The notes: a model not told the origin generated them from the letters alone. A stretch of DNA of 64,000 bases from Chitinophaga sp. H8 (GCF_040567655.1 NZ_JBEXAC010000001.1:2480001-2544000), one strand, 5' to 3'; positions 25,650 through 34,875 are shown, counted from the stretch's first letter. Numbers and translations are program-made.

Positions 25650-28600
25650 TCATTTAAAGTCTACCTGCAGGCCCACGTTTAAGGAGCGCTGCAAAGGATA
25701 CCCACCAGTACCATTATCCGATTCAGGGTCCATAAACTTGAGATGATCCCAGGTATACAGGTTCATCCCATTCACAAAAAACCGCAGGGATTTCAGTTTC
25801 AAACGCTCTGTAACTAAGGCGGGGAGGTTATATCCTATTTCAACATTGCGCAACCTCAGGTAATTCCCGTTCCTCATCCAAAAATCAGAAAGCATGTAGT
25901 TATTAGGGTTATTTCCCTCATCAATGGCGGGATACCGGGCATTAGGATTCGATGGTGTATAACGGTTATCATAATACTCCCGTATTACATTGTTCACACC
26001 TATGCCATCATAAAATGCAAACATGGATTGTCCGCCAATATAGATACTGCTGTTTGCGGCTCCTGTGAAGTAGATACTTACATCAAAATTCTTGTATCCC
26101 AGGGTACCTCCAAAACCAAATGTCATTTCAGGCAAACGTGGATGCCCTACGGGCAGCCTGTCGTAGGAATCGATCAAACCATCTCCATTAATATCCTTAT
26201 ACTTTATGTCTCCTACCCTGGGCTCGGAAAACATTTGCTTAGGGCTGGTAAGAATATCTTTTTCACTCTGAAAAAGTCCGTCAGAGATAAAAGTAACTTC
26301 CTGTCCCAAACGCTGACCTCTTGAGTTCAGATATGGATAACGTGGTAGTGCGGTAGCATCTTCTATCACCTCATTCCGGGCAAAAGTGAAGTTGCCCCTG
26401 AAGTTGTAGAAAAAGCCGCTTTTTAAATTATTCTTCACTTCCAGTAATGCATCTAACCCTTTATTACGTACAACTCCCAGATTGCCATTAGGAATAGACC
26501 ATGGGAAGAAGCCGGTAATATCAGGGACTGTTCTTTGTTGTAATAAGATTCCTTTCCGATGCTCCCTGAACATATCCACCTGCAGGGTTACTTTATCATT
26601 CCAGAAACCAATATCCAACCCAATATTACTTTTACGTGCCCGTTCCCAGGTAACATCCGGATTCCCTGTCTGGTTTTCTTCCATGCCGGGGTACAGTTGC
26701 TGATCAGCACCAAAATAATAAGACTGACCACCTGTACGGATAGTACTCATAAACAGAAAGCGGTAATCACCGATATTGTCATTTCCTACCAATCCTGTAG
26801 ATCCCCGCAGTTTTAAATTGCTTATTACGTCCACATTCCAGAAAGCCTCATTAGACACCACCCATCCGGCAGAAAACGCAGGAAAGAAACCAAAGCGTTT
26901 TCCCTTGGGAAAGTTCTCTGACCCATTATATCCGAAATTTACTTCTGCGAGATAACGGTTATCATATCCATAAGTAACCCTTCCCGCAATACCGCGGTTA
27001 CGATAAGGCAAATTCAACAGAGAGGTACCAGCAGTAAGAAAGACCTTATCCCGCTGGTTATACAGGAACATACCCGTAACAGTATGTTTGTTGATATATT
27101 TTTCGTAGTTCAGTTGCATTTCTGTATATATCATGCGGTCGCTGGAAGCACTTACCCCATATGCCATAGGTTGCTCTTCGCGGTAAGGAGCACTATACAT
27201 ATCTTTACCGTCCCCATCTTTACCGAGATATCTTTTTACGAGGAATGCCTTGCTACGTGGGTTGGTAGTGCTTGCATTGCGGTCGTAGGCAAACAGCCCT
27301 CTTATAGAAAGCCCTTCAGTTACAAGGCTGGACAGATCCCAGCGTGCACCAAAAGTACCTTGCAATGTACTCAGGTCATTGGTCGTATACCCCGACTGCG
27401 TAGTCAATGCCCAGGGATTCCCCCCTACATAAGTAGATGCACCACCGGGAGTACCATCCGGGTTGCGCACCGGATATGCAATAGGTGATATTGTTTTCAT
27501 CATACCAAAGATGGTACCGGACGCAGCACCAGGATAATTACCATTTTGGATAATTCCTCCCAGTCCTAATTGCATAGTCAGGCTCTTAGAGAGGTTGATA
27601 TCAACATTGCTTCTGAAATTGTACCGCTTGATTTTAGCATTGGTATTATACTTATTACCAGGATCCTGTTGGTATAAACCATCCTGTACCGTATAACCCA
27701 CGTTGGTATAATATTTTATAATATCGCTGCCCCCTGTAACACTAAGGTTATTAATGGTTTGCCAGGTTTTTCTTTTTAAAACGGCGTCTGTCCAATTGGA
27801 GTTGGGATACAGATAAGGATCTGAGCCATCATAAAATTTTTGCAGTTCCTCTTCACTCCAGCGTGGGGTCCGGTTATTATTAAGACGGGCCTCATTCATC
27901 AAACTTGCAAATTCACCTCCGTTGATATATTCGGGTAAGCGCAGGGCTTCCAGGGATGCCACCTCAGATCTGAAGGTGATATTAGGCTTTCCCAGGGCAC
28001 CACGTTTTGTATTAATGAGGATTACCCCATTCGCTCCCCTTACACCATATACTGCAGTAGCAGAAGCATCTTTTAAAATGGTAAAGCTTTCAATTTCCTG
28101 TGCGTTAATCTGATTCATATTACGCTCTACCCCATCAATCAATACTAAGGGAGCATTGCTGCCAAAAGTGGCCAGTCCGCGTATATATACCTGAGCGGCA
28201 TCATATCCGGGCTCTCCACTCGCCTGCCGGGTAATAATACCTGGCAACTTACCCGCGATCGCATTTGAAATGGAAGGGGTCGCCACTTTTGAAATTTCTT
28301 TGGTAGTGATGCTGGATACCGCACCTGTCACGGAGATTTTCTTTTGTTTTCCAAAACCTACCACCACCACTTCACTTAATTTATCCAACACGGGAGCAAG
28401 TGTAATATTGAGGATTTTCTGGCCATTAACGGGCACTTCCTTTGTAGTAAACCCAACGTGAGAGAGGACCAGTATGGCATTAGCCGCAACCCTTAATTGA
28501 AACACTCCATCCGGATCTGTAAACGCTTTCGCATTATCTGCTTTTACTGCAATACTTACATTAGGCAGCTTAGTGCCATCATCGGCCAATACTGTACCGG

Positions 28601-28760
28601 TTACAATGAATTTTTCGTTCTCTGTTGCCGTCTTTTTTGTGGCAGGGACATCATCAATTACCTGCGCCTTTACAATGGGAGTAGTGAAAGCAAACAGGCA
28701 CCCCCATAGAAGTATGATCCTGGGCTGGCAGCACCGTAACAGATCTTTTGCTGTTCTCAT
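25650..28760 (-). CDS. SusC/RagA-family TonB-linked outer-membrane transporter
   Basis: The frame is open to 28802. The ATG at 28760 (MRTAKDLLRCCQPRIILLWG) starts the signal peptide, giving 1036 residues. Domain order is signal, CarboxypepD_reg-like domain (~50-125, 'FIVTGTVLADDGTKLPNVSIAV'), TonB plug with 'AIAGKLPGIITRQASGEPGYD' and 'VYGVRGANGVILINTKRG', then the large beta-barrel. There is no STN domain, so signalling is not through FecR, in contrast to the second SusC in the window. With SusD it forms the import channel of the amino-sugar cluster. It is the first gene of the operon and is read away from the DeoR gene. Confidence 0.95.
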   Translation of the reverse strand: MRTAKDLLRCCQPRIILLWGCLFAFTTPIVKAQVIDDVPATKKTATENEKFIVTGTVLADDGTKLPNVSIAVKADNAKAFTDPDGVFQLRVAANAILVLSHVGFTTKEVPVNGQKILNITLAPVLDKLSEVVVVGFGKQKKISVTGAVSSITTKEISKVATPSISNAIAGKLPGIITRQASGEPGYDAAQVYIRGLATFGSNAPLVLIDGVERNMNQINAQEIESFTILKDASATAVYGVRGANGVILINTKRGALGKPNITFRSEVASLEALRLPEYINGGEFASLMNEARLNNNRTPRWSEEELQKFYDGSDPYLYPNSNWTDAVLKRKTWQTINNLSVTGGSDIIKYYTNVGYTVQDGLYQQDPGNKYNTNAKIKRYNFRSNVDINLSKSLTMQLGLGGIIQNGNYPGAASGTIFGMMKTISPIAYPVRNPDGTPGGASTYVGGNPWALTTQSGYTTNDLSTLQGTFGARWDLSSLVTEGLSIRGLFAYDRNASTTNPRSKAFLVKRYLGKDGDGKDMYSAPYREEQPMAYGVSASSDRMIYTEMQLNYEKYINKHTVTGMFLYNQRDKVFLTAGTSLLNLPYRNRGIAGRVTYGYDNRYLAEVNFGYNGSENFPKGKRFGFFPAFSAGWVVSNEAFWNVDVISNLKLRGSTGLVGNDNIGDYRFLFMSTIRTGGQSYYFGADQQLYPGMEENQTGNPDVTWERARKSNIGLDIGFWNDKVTLQVDMFREHRKGILLQQRTVPDITGFFPWSIPNGNLGVVRNKGLDALLEVKNNLKSGFFYNFRGNFTFARNEVIEDATALPRYPYLNSRGQRLGQEVTFISDGLFQSEKDILTSPKQMFSEPRVGDIKYKDINGDGLIDSYDRLPVGHPRLPEMTFGFGGTLGYKNFDVSIYFTGAANSSIYIGGQSMFAFYDGIGVNNVIREYYDNRYTPSNPNARYPAIDEGNNPNNYMLSDFWMRNGNYLRLRNVEIGYNLPALVTERLKLKSLRFFVNGMNLYTWDHLKFMDPESDNGTGGYPLQRSLNVGLQVDFK

Positions 28761-28799
28761 AGAAGTGAAATTGATTTTTTGTTGATAAAACTTAAATAG

Positions 28800-28873
28800 C
28801 AATAACGTGGACTTATGGACATTACATACCTGCTATCGTATCCGTAAATACGCAGTGTATATGTGCAAACCTA
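28800..28873 (-). promoter_or_regulatory. Promoter and leader motifs of the amino-sugar susC operon
   Basis: The minus strand reads TAGGTTTG at 28866-28873, an exact TAnnTTTG -7 element, giving a leader of about 100 nt. The leader contains GGATACGATAG (28833-28843), a shortened form of the GGATA repeat, and AGTCCACGTTATTG (28800-28812). Both are related to elements before the GH71/99 and GH106 genes. Confidence 0.45.
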
Positions 28874-28917
28874 CTTTGCACTTCTTCTCATTTTTGATTG
28901 CTCTACATACTATCGCT

Positions 28918-29010
28918 GATAAACGCTATGATCACTTGCATTTACCGATCTACCAGGGAGACAATTCAAATATATACAACTTGCACGAATGCGCAAAATA
29001 AAAACGCAAA
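28918..29010. promoter_or_regulatory. Candidate DeoR-family operator half-sites between susC and the regulator gene
   Basis: The region contains GATAAACGC at about 28918-28926, TGCATTTA at about 28938-28945, GCGCAAAA at about 28991-28998 and AAAACGCAAA at 29001-29010. The AAACGCA core recurs before the kinase gene at 29946-29984. Sites on both sides of the DeoR gene fit a repressor acting on susC, itself and the kinase. Confidence 0.45.
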
Positions 29011-29067
29011 ATAAAATATTAATTTATCAAATGCCCTGCTTTAAACAACTTTCTTTATCTTTTCATT

Positions 29068-29075
29068 TAAGTTTG
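29068..29075 (+). promoter_or_regulatory. -7 element of the DeoR gene, adjoining the start codon
   Basis: TAAGTTTG matches TAnnTTTG exactly and ends 4 bp before the ATG at 29080. Transcription would begin at or next to the start codon, so the mRNA may be leaderless. Confidence 0.4.
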
Positions 29076-29079
29076 TACT

Positions 29080-29829
29080 ATGATTAAGGAGGAAAGACAT
29101 AAGCAGATCATGCGGGAAATTAACCTGCACAACAAGGTCTTATCTGCCGACCTGAGCAGATTACTGGACGTATCCGAGGATACTATCAGAAGGGATTTTA
29201 AAGAATTGATTGATGCCGGAAAGATCCTGAAAGTACACGGGGGAGCCATTTCCCCGTCATTCCACTTCCCCCATAATATGCAAAGCGAAGTGTATGCACT
29301 GGAAGCCAAACAGACGATTGCAGAAAAAGCCAAGAAGCTTTTAAAGAAGGATATTACCGTACTGATTGAAGGAGGTACTACCATTATCCAGCTGGCCAAA
29401 GCTATTCCCAAAGACCTGCGGGCTACCTTCTTTACCCTGAGCCCCCAGGTAGCCATTACCCTGGCTGATCACGAGAAACTGGATGTGATCACCATCGGAG
29501 GCAAACTGGGTAAAAATGCCAATATTCTGACCGGCGCAAGTGTTATTAACCAACTAGCGGAAATAAAGGTTGATCTCTGTATAATCGGTGCTAATGGCCT
29601 GTCTCTGGCAGATGGACTTACAGATTCCGACTGGGAAATTGTACAGGTAATAAAAGCGATGATTCGCTCTTCCCAAAAGGTAGCAGTGCTGAGTATTGCC
29701 GAAAAGCTGAATACCGCACAGCGGATCAAAGTATGCGACACCCACGCATTAAATTATCTGATTACAGAATTACCCCCTACTGACCCCTCACTGGCGGCTT
29801 ACAGATCTAATAATTTCGAACTGCTCTGA
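29080..29829 (+). CDS. DeoR/GlpR-family transcriptional regulator
   Basis: A protein of 249 residues. Residues 1-57 are the DeoR winged helix ('EERHKQIMREINLHNKVLSADLS', 'DTIRRDFKELIDAGKILKVHGGA', quoted in parts). The remainder is the DeoR sugar-phosphate sensor domain ('IAEKAKKLLKKDITVLIEGGTTIIQLAKAIP', 'CIIGANGLSLADGLTDSDWE', in part). Such regulators are usually repressors released by a phosphorylated sugar; here MurNAc 6-P or GlcNAc 6-P would be logical. The gene is divergent from susC and precedes the BadF kinase by 221 bp. Repeats of AAACGCA flank it on both sides. Confidence 0.93.
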   Translation: MIKEERHKQIMREINLHNKVLSADLSRLLDVSEDTIRRDFKELIDAGKILKVHGGAISPSFHFPHNMQSEVYALEAKQTIAEKAKKLLKKDITVLIEGGTTIIQLAKAIPKDLRATFFTLSPQVAITLADHEKLDVITIGGKLGKNANILTGASVINQLAEIKVDLCIIGANGLSLADGLTDSDWEIVQVIKAMIRSSQKVAVLSIAEKLNTAQRIKVCDTHALNYLITELPPTDPSLAAYRSNNFELL

Positions 29830-29945
29830 CGGCAACAAAAAGCAGTACAATTCAATACAGATAAGGGAAAGGGGATTTTTACACCAGACACATCCCCTTA
29901 TCCCACCGGATATTTCTTTGCCTAAAAGTTGCAATCCTTAAAAAA

Positions 29946-29984
29946 TGCGTTTATACTTGTTTCATAAACGCACAAAAACGCAAA
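29946..29984. promoter_or_regulatory. Inverted-repeat operator before the amino-sugar kinase
   Basis: TGCGTTTAT (29946-29954) and ATAAACGCA (29964-29972) form a perfect 9-bp inverted repeat with a 9-bp spacer. A further AAAACGCAA follows at 29976-29984. The same core lies upstream of the DeoR gene, so this is its likely target. The rest of the 221-bp gap holds no other structure that I see. Confidence 0.55.
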
Positions 29985-30050
29985 CACTTATTTTCGTCCG
30001 GGTGGCAGACAAGGGAAAGTATATCCCTTATCACTCTTAATCTGAATAAT

Positions 30051-30911
30051 ATGATATTAATAGCAGACAGTGGTTCAACCAAGACCGACTGGTGCCTGAT
30101 GGCAACTGATCAGCCACTCCGTTACTTCACCACAGAAGGATATAATCCCTATTTTGTTGATGCAGATTATATTACTACCTCTGTCAGAAATAACCTTCCT
30201 GCCGATATAGACCTGCGGCAAATTGACACCGTTTATTTCTATGGAGCGGGATGCCAGGATGATAATCCGGAAATCATGCTCAACCTGCTTCGCAATGTCT
30301 TTCCCTTTGCAAAAAATATACATGCTGAAGTGGATCTGCTGGCTGCTGCGCGGGGTCTGCTCGGTACACAGCCGGGATTTGCCGCAATCCTGGGTACAGG
30401 CACCAATACCTGCTTATATAATGGTACACATATCACCCAAAATATTGACTCCTTAGGTTTCCTGCTGGGGGACGAAGGGAGTGGTGCAGCTATTGGGAAA
30501 AATGTACTGAGCGATTTTCTCCGCCAGAAAATGCCGGCAGCAGTATTGCAAACATTTGTGGCCACCTATGGCCTGAGTGCCGGAGCAGTAATGCACCAGG
30601 TTTATTCCACTCCAATGCCTAACCGCTACTGTGCTGGATTCGCCAAATTCCTGACCCTGCCGGATATGGATACCAACTATGCAAACAACATCGTCAGAAA
30701 CGCCTTTGAATCCTTTTTCCAGCAACTGGTTACTGCCTACCCTCAGTATACCCAATACCGTTTTAACTGCGTTGGATCAGTTGGTTTCCATTTCAGGGAA
30801 ATATTAACCGCTGTAGCTGCTTCTTTTGGGATGAAAACCGGTCGTATTACCTGCTCACTGATAGAGGACCTCGTTCAATACCATCGTACACACGAATTAC
30901 CTGTAAAATAA
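30051..30911 (+). CDS. BadF/BadG-family N-acetyl amino-sugar kinase (MurK/NagK-like)
   Basis: A protein of 286 residues in the ASKHA fold. The ATP phosphate loops are visible: 'LIADSGSTKTDWCLM' at residues 3-17, 'AILGTGTNTCLYNG' at ~112-125, and 'LLGDEGSGAAIGK' at ~139-151. It belongs to the BadF/BadG ATPase family, whose sugar kinases phosphorylate GlcNAc, and in the MurK case also MurNAc, at C6. In this cluster it would supply MurNAc 6-phosphate to MurQ and GlcNAc 6-phosphate to general metabolism. It is transcribed with or after the DeoR gene and is preceded by an inverted-repeat operator. Whether it prefers MurNAc or GlcNAc is undecided. Confidence 0.88.
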   Translation: MILIADSGSTKTDWCLMATDQPLRYFTTEGYNPYFVDADYITTSVRNNLPADIDLRQIDTVYFYGAGCQDDNPEIMLNLLRNVFPFAKNIHAEVDLLAAARGLLGTQPGFAAILGTGTNTCLYNGTHITQNIDSLGFLLGDEGSGAAIGKNVLSDFLRQKMPAAVLQTFVATYGLSAGAVMHQVYSTPMPNRYCAGFAKFLTLPDMDTNYANNIVRNAFESFFQQLVTAYPQYTQYRFNCVGSVGFHFREILTAVAASFGMKTGRITCSLIEDLVQYHRTHELPVK

Positions 30912-30986
30912 CTATTGCAGGCCGGCATCCATACTGAACCGACTGCTATTTCTCTTTCTCCCATGGATTTATGTTGAATAATATAT

Positions 30987-30994
30987 TAGATTTG
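30987..30994 (+). promoter_or_regulatory. -7 element of the LacI-type regulator gene
   Basis: TAGATTTG matches TAnnTTTG exactly and lies about 60 bp before the ATG at 31054. There is no convincing TTTG at -33. Confidence 0.4.
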
Positions 30995-31053
30995 AGCGCT
31001 GTGATAACTTCCTGTTTTTCACCTTGATCATTATTATTCAACAGGCTTTGGGA

Positions 31054-32115
31054 ATGAAAGTAAAGCATCACGAACAGCCCCCGGGGGTAAAGGAAATTGC
31101 AAGAAGGGCGAATGTATCCATCGCAACGGTAGACAGGGTCATTCATAACAGGCCCGGCGTTTCTACCAAAACCAGAGACAACATAGAACGTATCATCCGG
31201 GAGCTAAATTATCAGCCTAATATACTGGCCAGAAGGCTGGCTTCCAGAAGTGTGCTCAAGCTGATATCACTTATCCCAAAAACATCTGTTGAAACTGATT
31301 TCTGGGAGGCACCGCTCGCCGGAATCATGCAGGCAGCAGAAGAAATCCGGCAATTTGGTGTGAGTATTGAAAAGTATTTTTTTGACCTGAATGATAAAAA
31401 GTCTTTTATTAAACAAACCAGGCTGATACTGAAACAAAAACCAGATGGGATTTTACTGGCGCCTTCCTTTATCAAAGAATCGATCGCATTCGTGCATACC
31501 TGCAGGGAATTAAATATTCCGTATGTTTTCATTAATTCAGACATCCCCCAACAGGAAAGCCTTTGCTACATAGGGCCAGACCTGTTTCATAGCGGATATT
31601 TAAGTGCACACCTGATGAGTTATTGTGTTCCTGAAAACGCACCTATTCTGATCCTGAATATTTCACGGGAAATGGAAGACCACCACCATTTGCTAAGAAA
31701 AGAGGAAGGATTCAGGGCTTATTTTAAAGACAAAAAACAATCCATTGTTAAGGTAGATCTTCAACAAACAGATAAATCTGCTATTGCCCGGCAAGTAGCT
31801 GCTACCTTAACTACCTACCCACACATTCAGGCTATTTTCGTCACCAATTCCAGGGTATCAGCAGTAGCTCAATACCTGGAAACGGCGAAGAAAAAAGACC
31901 TGGTATTAATCGGGTATGATTATATAAAGGAAAACATTTCCTACCTGCAAAAGGGATTGATAGACTTCCTGATATGCCAGCAACCGCAAAAACAAGGCTA
32001 TCATGGGATCATGGCTTTATATCAAAGCCTTGTTTTACGTACGCCTATAGATAAAGTACATTTTATGCCTATCGATATAATTACTAAAGAAAACTATGCT
32101 TTCTACAAAAACTAA
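31054..32115 (+). CDS. LacI-family transcriptional regulator
   Basis: The frame opens with TTG at 31024. The ATG at 31054 gives 353 residues and a usual distance to the helix-turn-helix. Residues ~10-60 are the LacI DNA-binding domain ('GVKEIARRANVSIATVDRVI', 'NYQPNILARRLAS' hinge). The rest is a periplasmic-binding-protein-like sensor ('IISLIPKTSVETDFW'-type first strand, 'AIFVTNSRVSAVAQYLE', 'LVLIGYDYIKEN'). It is convergent with the Gfo/Idh operon, whose upstream region holds a perfect 22-bp palindrome of LacI type. I infer that it regulates that operon in response to a sugar or cyclitol. Confidence 0.9.
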   Translation: MKVKHHEQPPGVKEIARRANVSIATVDRVIHNRPGVSTKTRDNIERIIRELNYQPNILARRLASRSVLKLISLIPKTSVETDFWEAPLAGIMQAAEEIRQFGVSIEKYFFDLNDKKSFIKQTRLILKQKPDGILLAPSFIKESIAFVHTCRELNIPYVFINSDIPQQESLCYIGPDLFHSGYLSAHLMSYCVPENAPILILNISREMEDHHHLLRKEEGFRAYFKDKKQSIVKVDLQQTDKSAIARQVAATLTTYPHIQAIFVTNSRVSAVAQYLETAKKKDLVLIGYDYIKENISYLQKGLIDFLICQQPQKQGYHGIMALYQSLVLRTPIDKVHFMPIDIITKENYAFYKN

Positions 32116-32122
32116 GGGAATA

Positions 32123-33490
32123 CTATGGTGCACTTTTTTTTGCCAAGGCCAAAGCTTGTGTGGTAGTATAATATTTTGCCAGCATACCGGCCACTTCCCA
32201 CTCCGGCATATGTCCTGCCTGTATATACGCCAGGTATTTTTTCATCACCCTGGAAAACAATGCTTCATGTCCTGGTTTATAAACATCCGGGATCATCACT
32301 TCCCAGCCTTCCTGTACTTTCTTCAGTTGTATTCCCGGATATTTATCTGCAAGCAAAGTAACCTGCTCCTGCAATTGTTTTTCATAAGCAGGAGTGTCAT
32401 CAACCGGTACTATATATAAAGCAGGCCGGTATTGCTGTGCAGCATCCTGACGGATCTCCAGTGCTGCTTTTGTTCCCCTGATCCTGGAAAAGTGGGTATC
32501 CCCTCCTCCTTCCAAGGCTTCATAGGCCCAGCTAACAGCTACCTGGGCATGTATTCCTCTGATACTATAATCGAAGCTGCCATTTGCATATACCTGTAAT
32601 ACACTGTCCTTGTCGAGGTCCTTGCGCAGATAATCAGGAAAATGCTGTTCACCGGTTATCGCCTCATATTGCTGTAAAGTCATGCCGGTAGGCCAGCGAC
32701 GGGCAGTAACCATCTTTATATCTTTATGGTAATCGATTACCTGCCCGGGAAAACAGGTCCATTGGATCAAATCCACCAGATGGGTAGTGACATCTACAAT
32801 GCCTTCGCCTTGCTGGGCTACATCCATGTACCAGGCTGGCCGGATCAATCCTTTTCCGGCAACAGTTTTCCTGAAATGATGAACACTTTTCTTCACCACG
32901 GCAGGTGCTGCCAATGACCCCTTCTCTAAAACACCAAATACTTCCGGCCGCAGCAGCAATTCCTGCTGTAATATATTCATGATATTGTAACGCTCTGTCA
33001 TGATATCATACAACAACACCTTGTTTTTACGGGCGTCTTCAAAGGCCAGCTTCAGAGAATCAAAATCCGCCGCATTTATCGCCATCGGCTTATCTCCCAG
33101 CACATGCATTCCGGCAGCTATTGACCTGCGTATATAGGTAGATTTAAGCTGATTATTACCAGCTATTACCACCACACGCCCTGGTGCGCCAGCTACCATC
33201 TTCTCCAGGTAGCCAGGCCCGGTATATACCTGCTCTACCCACCTGGTAGGTGAGTGTTGCCGGTTATTAAAACCTGTTACCAACCGCAGATACTCCTGTA
33301 CCTCCGGGCCTTCCGGTGCATATACCTGCACTATACTGTCTACGCCAGGATACATTTCCTGCTGCACCAATGCCGCATGAAAATGCCCTGGTGCCAATAC
33401 GACCAACTGCAAGGGAATAGTTTTATCCTTCATCTGTCCACAGGACATTATCATCATAATTAGTGCAGCAAAAACAATCTTTCTGTACAT
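32123..33490 (-). CDS. Gfo/Idh/MocA-type oxidoreductase-like lipoprotein
   Basis: A protein of 455 residues. The leader MYRKIVFAALIMMIMSCGQM has lipobox MSC, so it is a lipoprotein. The body resembles the Bacteroidota 'putative oxidoreductase' family with a Gfo/Idh/MocA-like Rossmann domain ('VVVIAGNNQLKSTYIRRSIAAGMHVLGDKPM', quoted in part, the Lys-Pro near the usual EKP position) and its own C-terminal domain. The classical GxGxxG dinucleotide loop is not clear at the start ('LQLVVLAPGHFHAALVQ'), so cofactor binding is uncertain. It follows the Tat-type oxidoreductase gene by 10 bp and is probably part of one operon controlled by the nearby LacI regulator. Confidence 0.8.
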   Translation of the reverse strand: MYRKIVFAALIMMIMSCGQMKDKTIPLQLVVLAPGHFHAALVQQEMYPGVDSIVQVYAPEGPEVQEYLRLVTGFNNRQHSPTRWVEQVYTGPGYLEKMVAGAPGRVVVIAGNNQLKSTYIRRSIAAGMHVLGDKPMAINAADFDSLKLAFEDARKNKVLLYDIMTERYNIMNILQQELLLRPEVFGVLEKGSLAAPAVVKKSVHHFRKTVAGKGLIRPAWYMDVAQQGEGIVDVTTHLVDLIQWTCFPGQVIDYHKDIKMVTARRWPTGMTLQQYEAITGEQHFPDYLRKDLDKDSVLQVYANGSFDYSIRGIHAQVAVSWAYEALEGGGDTHFSRIRGTKAALEIRQDAAQQYRPALYIVPVDDTPAYEKQLQEQVTLLADKYPGIQLKKVQEGWEVMIPDVYKPGHEALFSRVMKKYLAYIQAGHMPEWEVAGMLAKYYTTTQALALAKKSAP

Positions 33491-33500
33491 CTCTCAGTAA

Positions 33501-34841
33501 TTACAGCCTAGGCTCCCATCCGGCCTGATACTCCCTTTGCCAGAATTTCATAGCAGCCGCATCATTTTTAATATGACCATTGGCAGGGTCAATATGCAGT
33601 GTATTTCCGGAACGGAGTGCAATATTACCCAGCTGGCATAATAAGGTACTCTGATGCCCACCCAATATATCAGCATTCAGTGCAGTGCCCTTACGGATCC
33701 CATCCAGGAAGTTCTGCAGATGAAGCGCATCCAGGTCTTCAGCAGGGTTGCTCAGGTTACGGGCGTCAATTGTTTGCTCATTCTTCACTTCTTTGACCAC
33801 CTTATTCTTAAGATCATATATCGTGTAGGCATTACCATCTATTATCAGCGAACCCGTATCACCATAAAAGATCACGCCTACAGAGCTGCCTTCTACCGGC
33901 CGGCCGTTGCAGCTACGTCCTTCCCATAATATACTGGTATTGTTGGGAAATTCCAGCGTTATCACCTGGGTATCAGGTGTTTCCCAATCATCTTTATAAC
34001 GGTAACGCCCTCCCGCTGAACTCACTCTTTCCGGATAAGTAACGTCTAAGCCCCAGCGCATCAGGTCTATCATATGCGTACCATTATTCAATGCTTCTCC
34101 GGTGCCCCAGTTCCAGAACCAATGCCAGTTATAATGTATCAGGTTATCCTTAAATGCTTTCCTGGGGGCTGGTCCCTGCCATAGATCATAATTGAGCCAG
34201 GAAGGCACCGCCACTTCCTTTCCTTCTCCGATAGACTCCCGGTTGTTGGTATACCAGCCTTTCGCAAAGTAGGCCCTGCCAATAGCACCCGCCTGTACTT
34301 CCCGGATAGCTGCTATAACATTAGGCCAGGAGCGCCGCTGGTTACCCATCTGAATGACTGTTTTATATTTTTCTGCTACGCGTACCAGCAATTCCCCTTC
34401 ATGTGGATTATGGCTGCAGGGCTTTTCAAGATATACATGTTTACCGGCTTTAGCTGCCAGGATAGCTGCGGGAGCATGCCAGTGATCCGGAGCTGCTACC
34501 ACCAGTGCATCCAGTTCCTTATTTTCCAACGCCTTTCTGAAATCAGGCACGGCTACCGGCCGTTTCTGCTGTATCTGATTCACTTTTGCAATACATTTCT
34601 CTGCGGCACGACTATCTACATCCGATACTGATATGATTTCACAGCCAGGAATACGGGCGTAATTGGAAGCCAATGCATATCCTCTGGAATTAACCCCCAT
34701 CATTCCCACTTTCACACGATCATTGGCTCCCATGATGCTGGCGTAACTTTTTGCACTAAATCCAGGCAATATGCCACCTAAAGCGATAGCAGCAGTGCCT
34801 TTTACCGTATTTTTGATGAATGCTCGGCGGGACTTTTCCAT
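33501..34841 (-). CDS. Gfo/Idh/MocA-family oxidoreductase with Tat leader
   Basis: A protein of 446 residues. The leader MEKSRRAFIKNTVKGTAAIA has a twin-arginine motif (SRRAF), so it is probably exported already folded with NAD(P). The Rossmann domain follows ('VKVGMMGVNSRGYALASNYA', 'CEIISVSDVD', 'GKHVYLEKPCSHN' with the EKP motif), then the C-terminal substrate domain ('HYNWHWFWNWGTGEALNNGTHMIDLMRWG', in part). Such exported enzymes oxidise or reduce sugars or glycan ends in the periplasm; some family members act as NAD-dependent glycosidases. It is the first gene of a two-gene operon preceded by a 22-bp palindrome. Confidence 0.88.
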   Translation of the reverse strand: MEKSRRAFIKNTVKGTAAIALGGILPGFSAKSYASIMGANDRVKVGMMGVNSRGYALASNYARIPGCEIISVSDVDSRAAEKCIAKVNQIQQKRPVAVPDFRKALENKELDALVVAAPDHWHAPAAILAAKAGKHVYLEKPCSHNPHEGELLVRVAEKYKTVIQMGNQRRSWPNVIAAIREVQAGAIGRAYFAKGWYTNNRESIGEGKEVAVPSWLNYDLWQGPAPRKAFKDNLIHYNWHWFWNWGTGEALNNGTHMIDLMRWGLDVTYPERVSSAGGRYRYKDDWETPDTQVITLEFPNNTSILWEGRSCNGRPVEGSSVGVIFYGDTGSLIIDGNAYTIYDLKNKVVKEVKNEQTIDARNLSNPAEDLDALHLQNFLDGIRKGTALNADILGGHQSTLLCQLGNIALRSGNTLHIDPANGHIKNDAAAMKFWQREYQAGWEPRL

Positions 34842-34875
34842 CTTTATTTTATGTTTGGATTGTTGATAAAACAGT

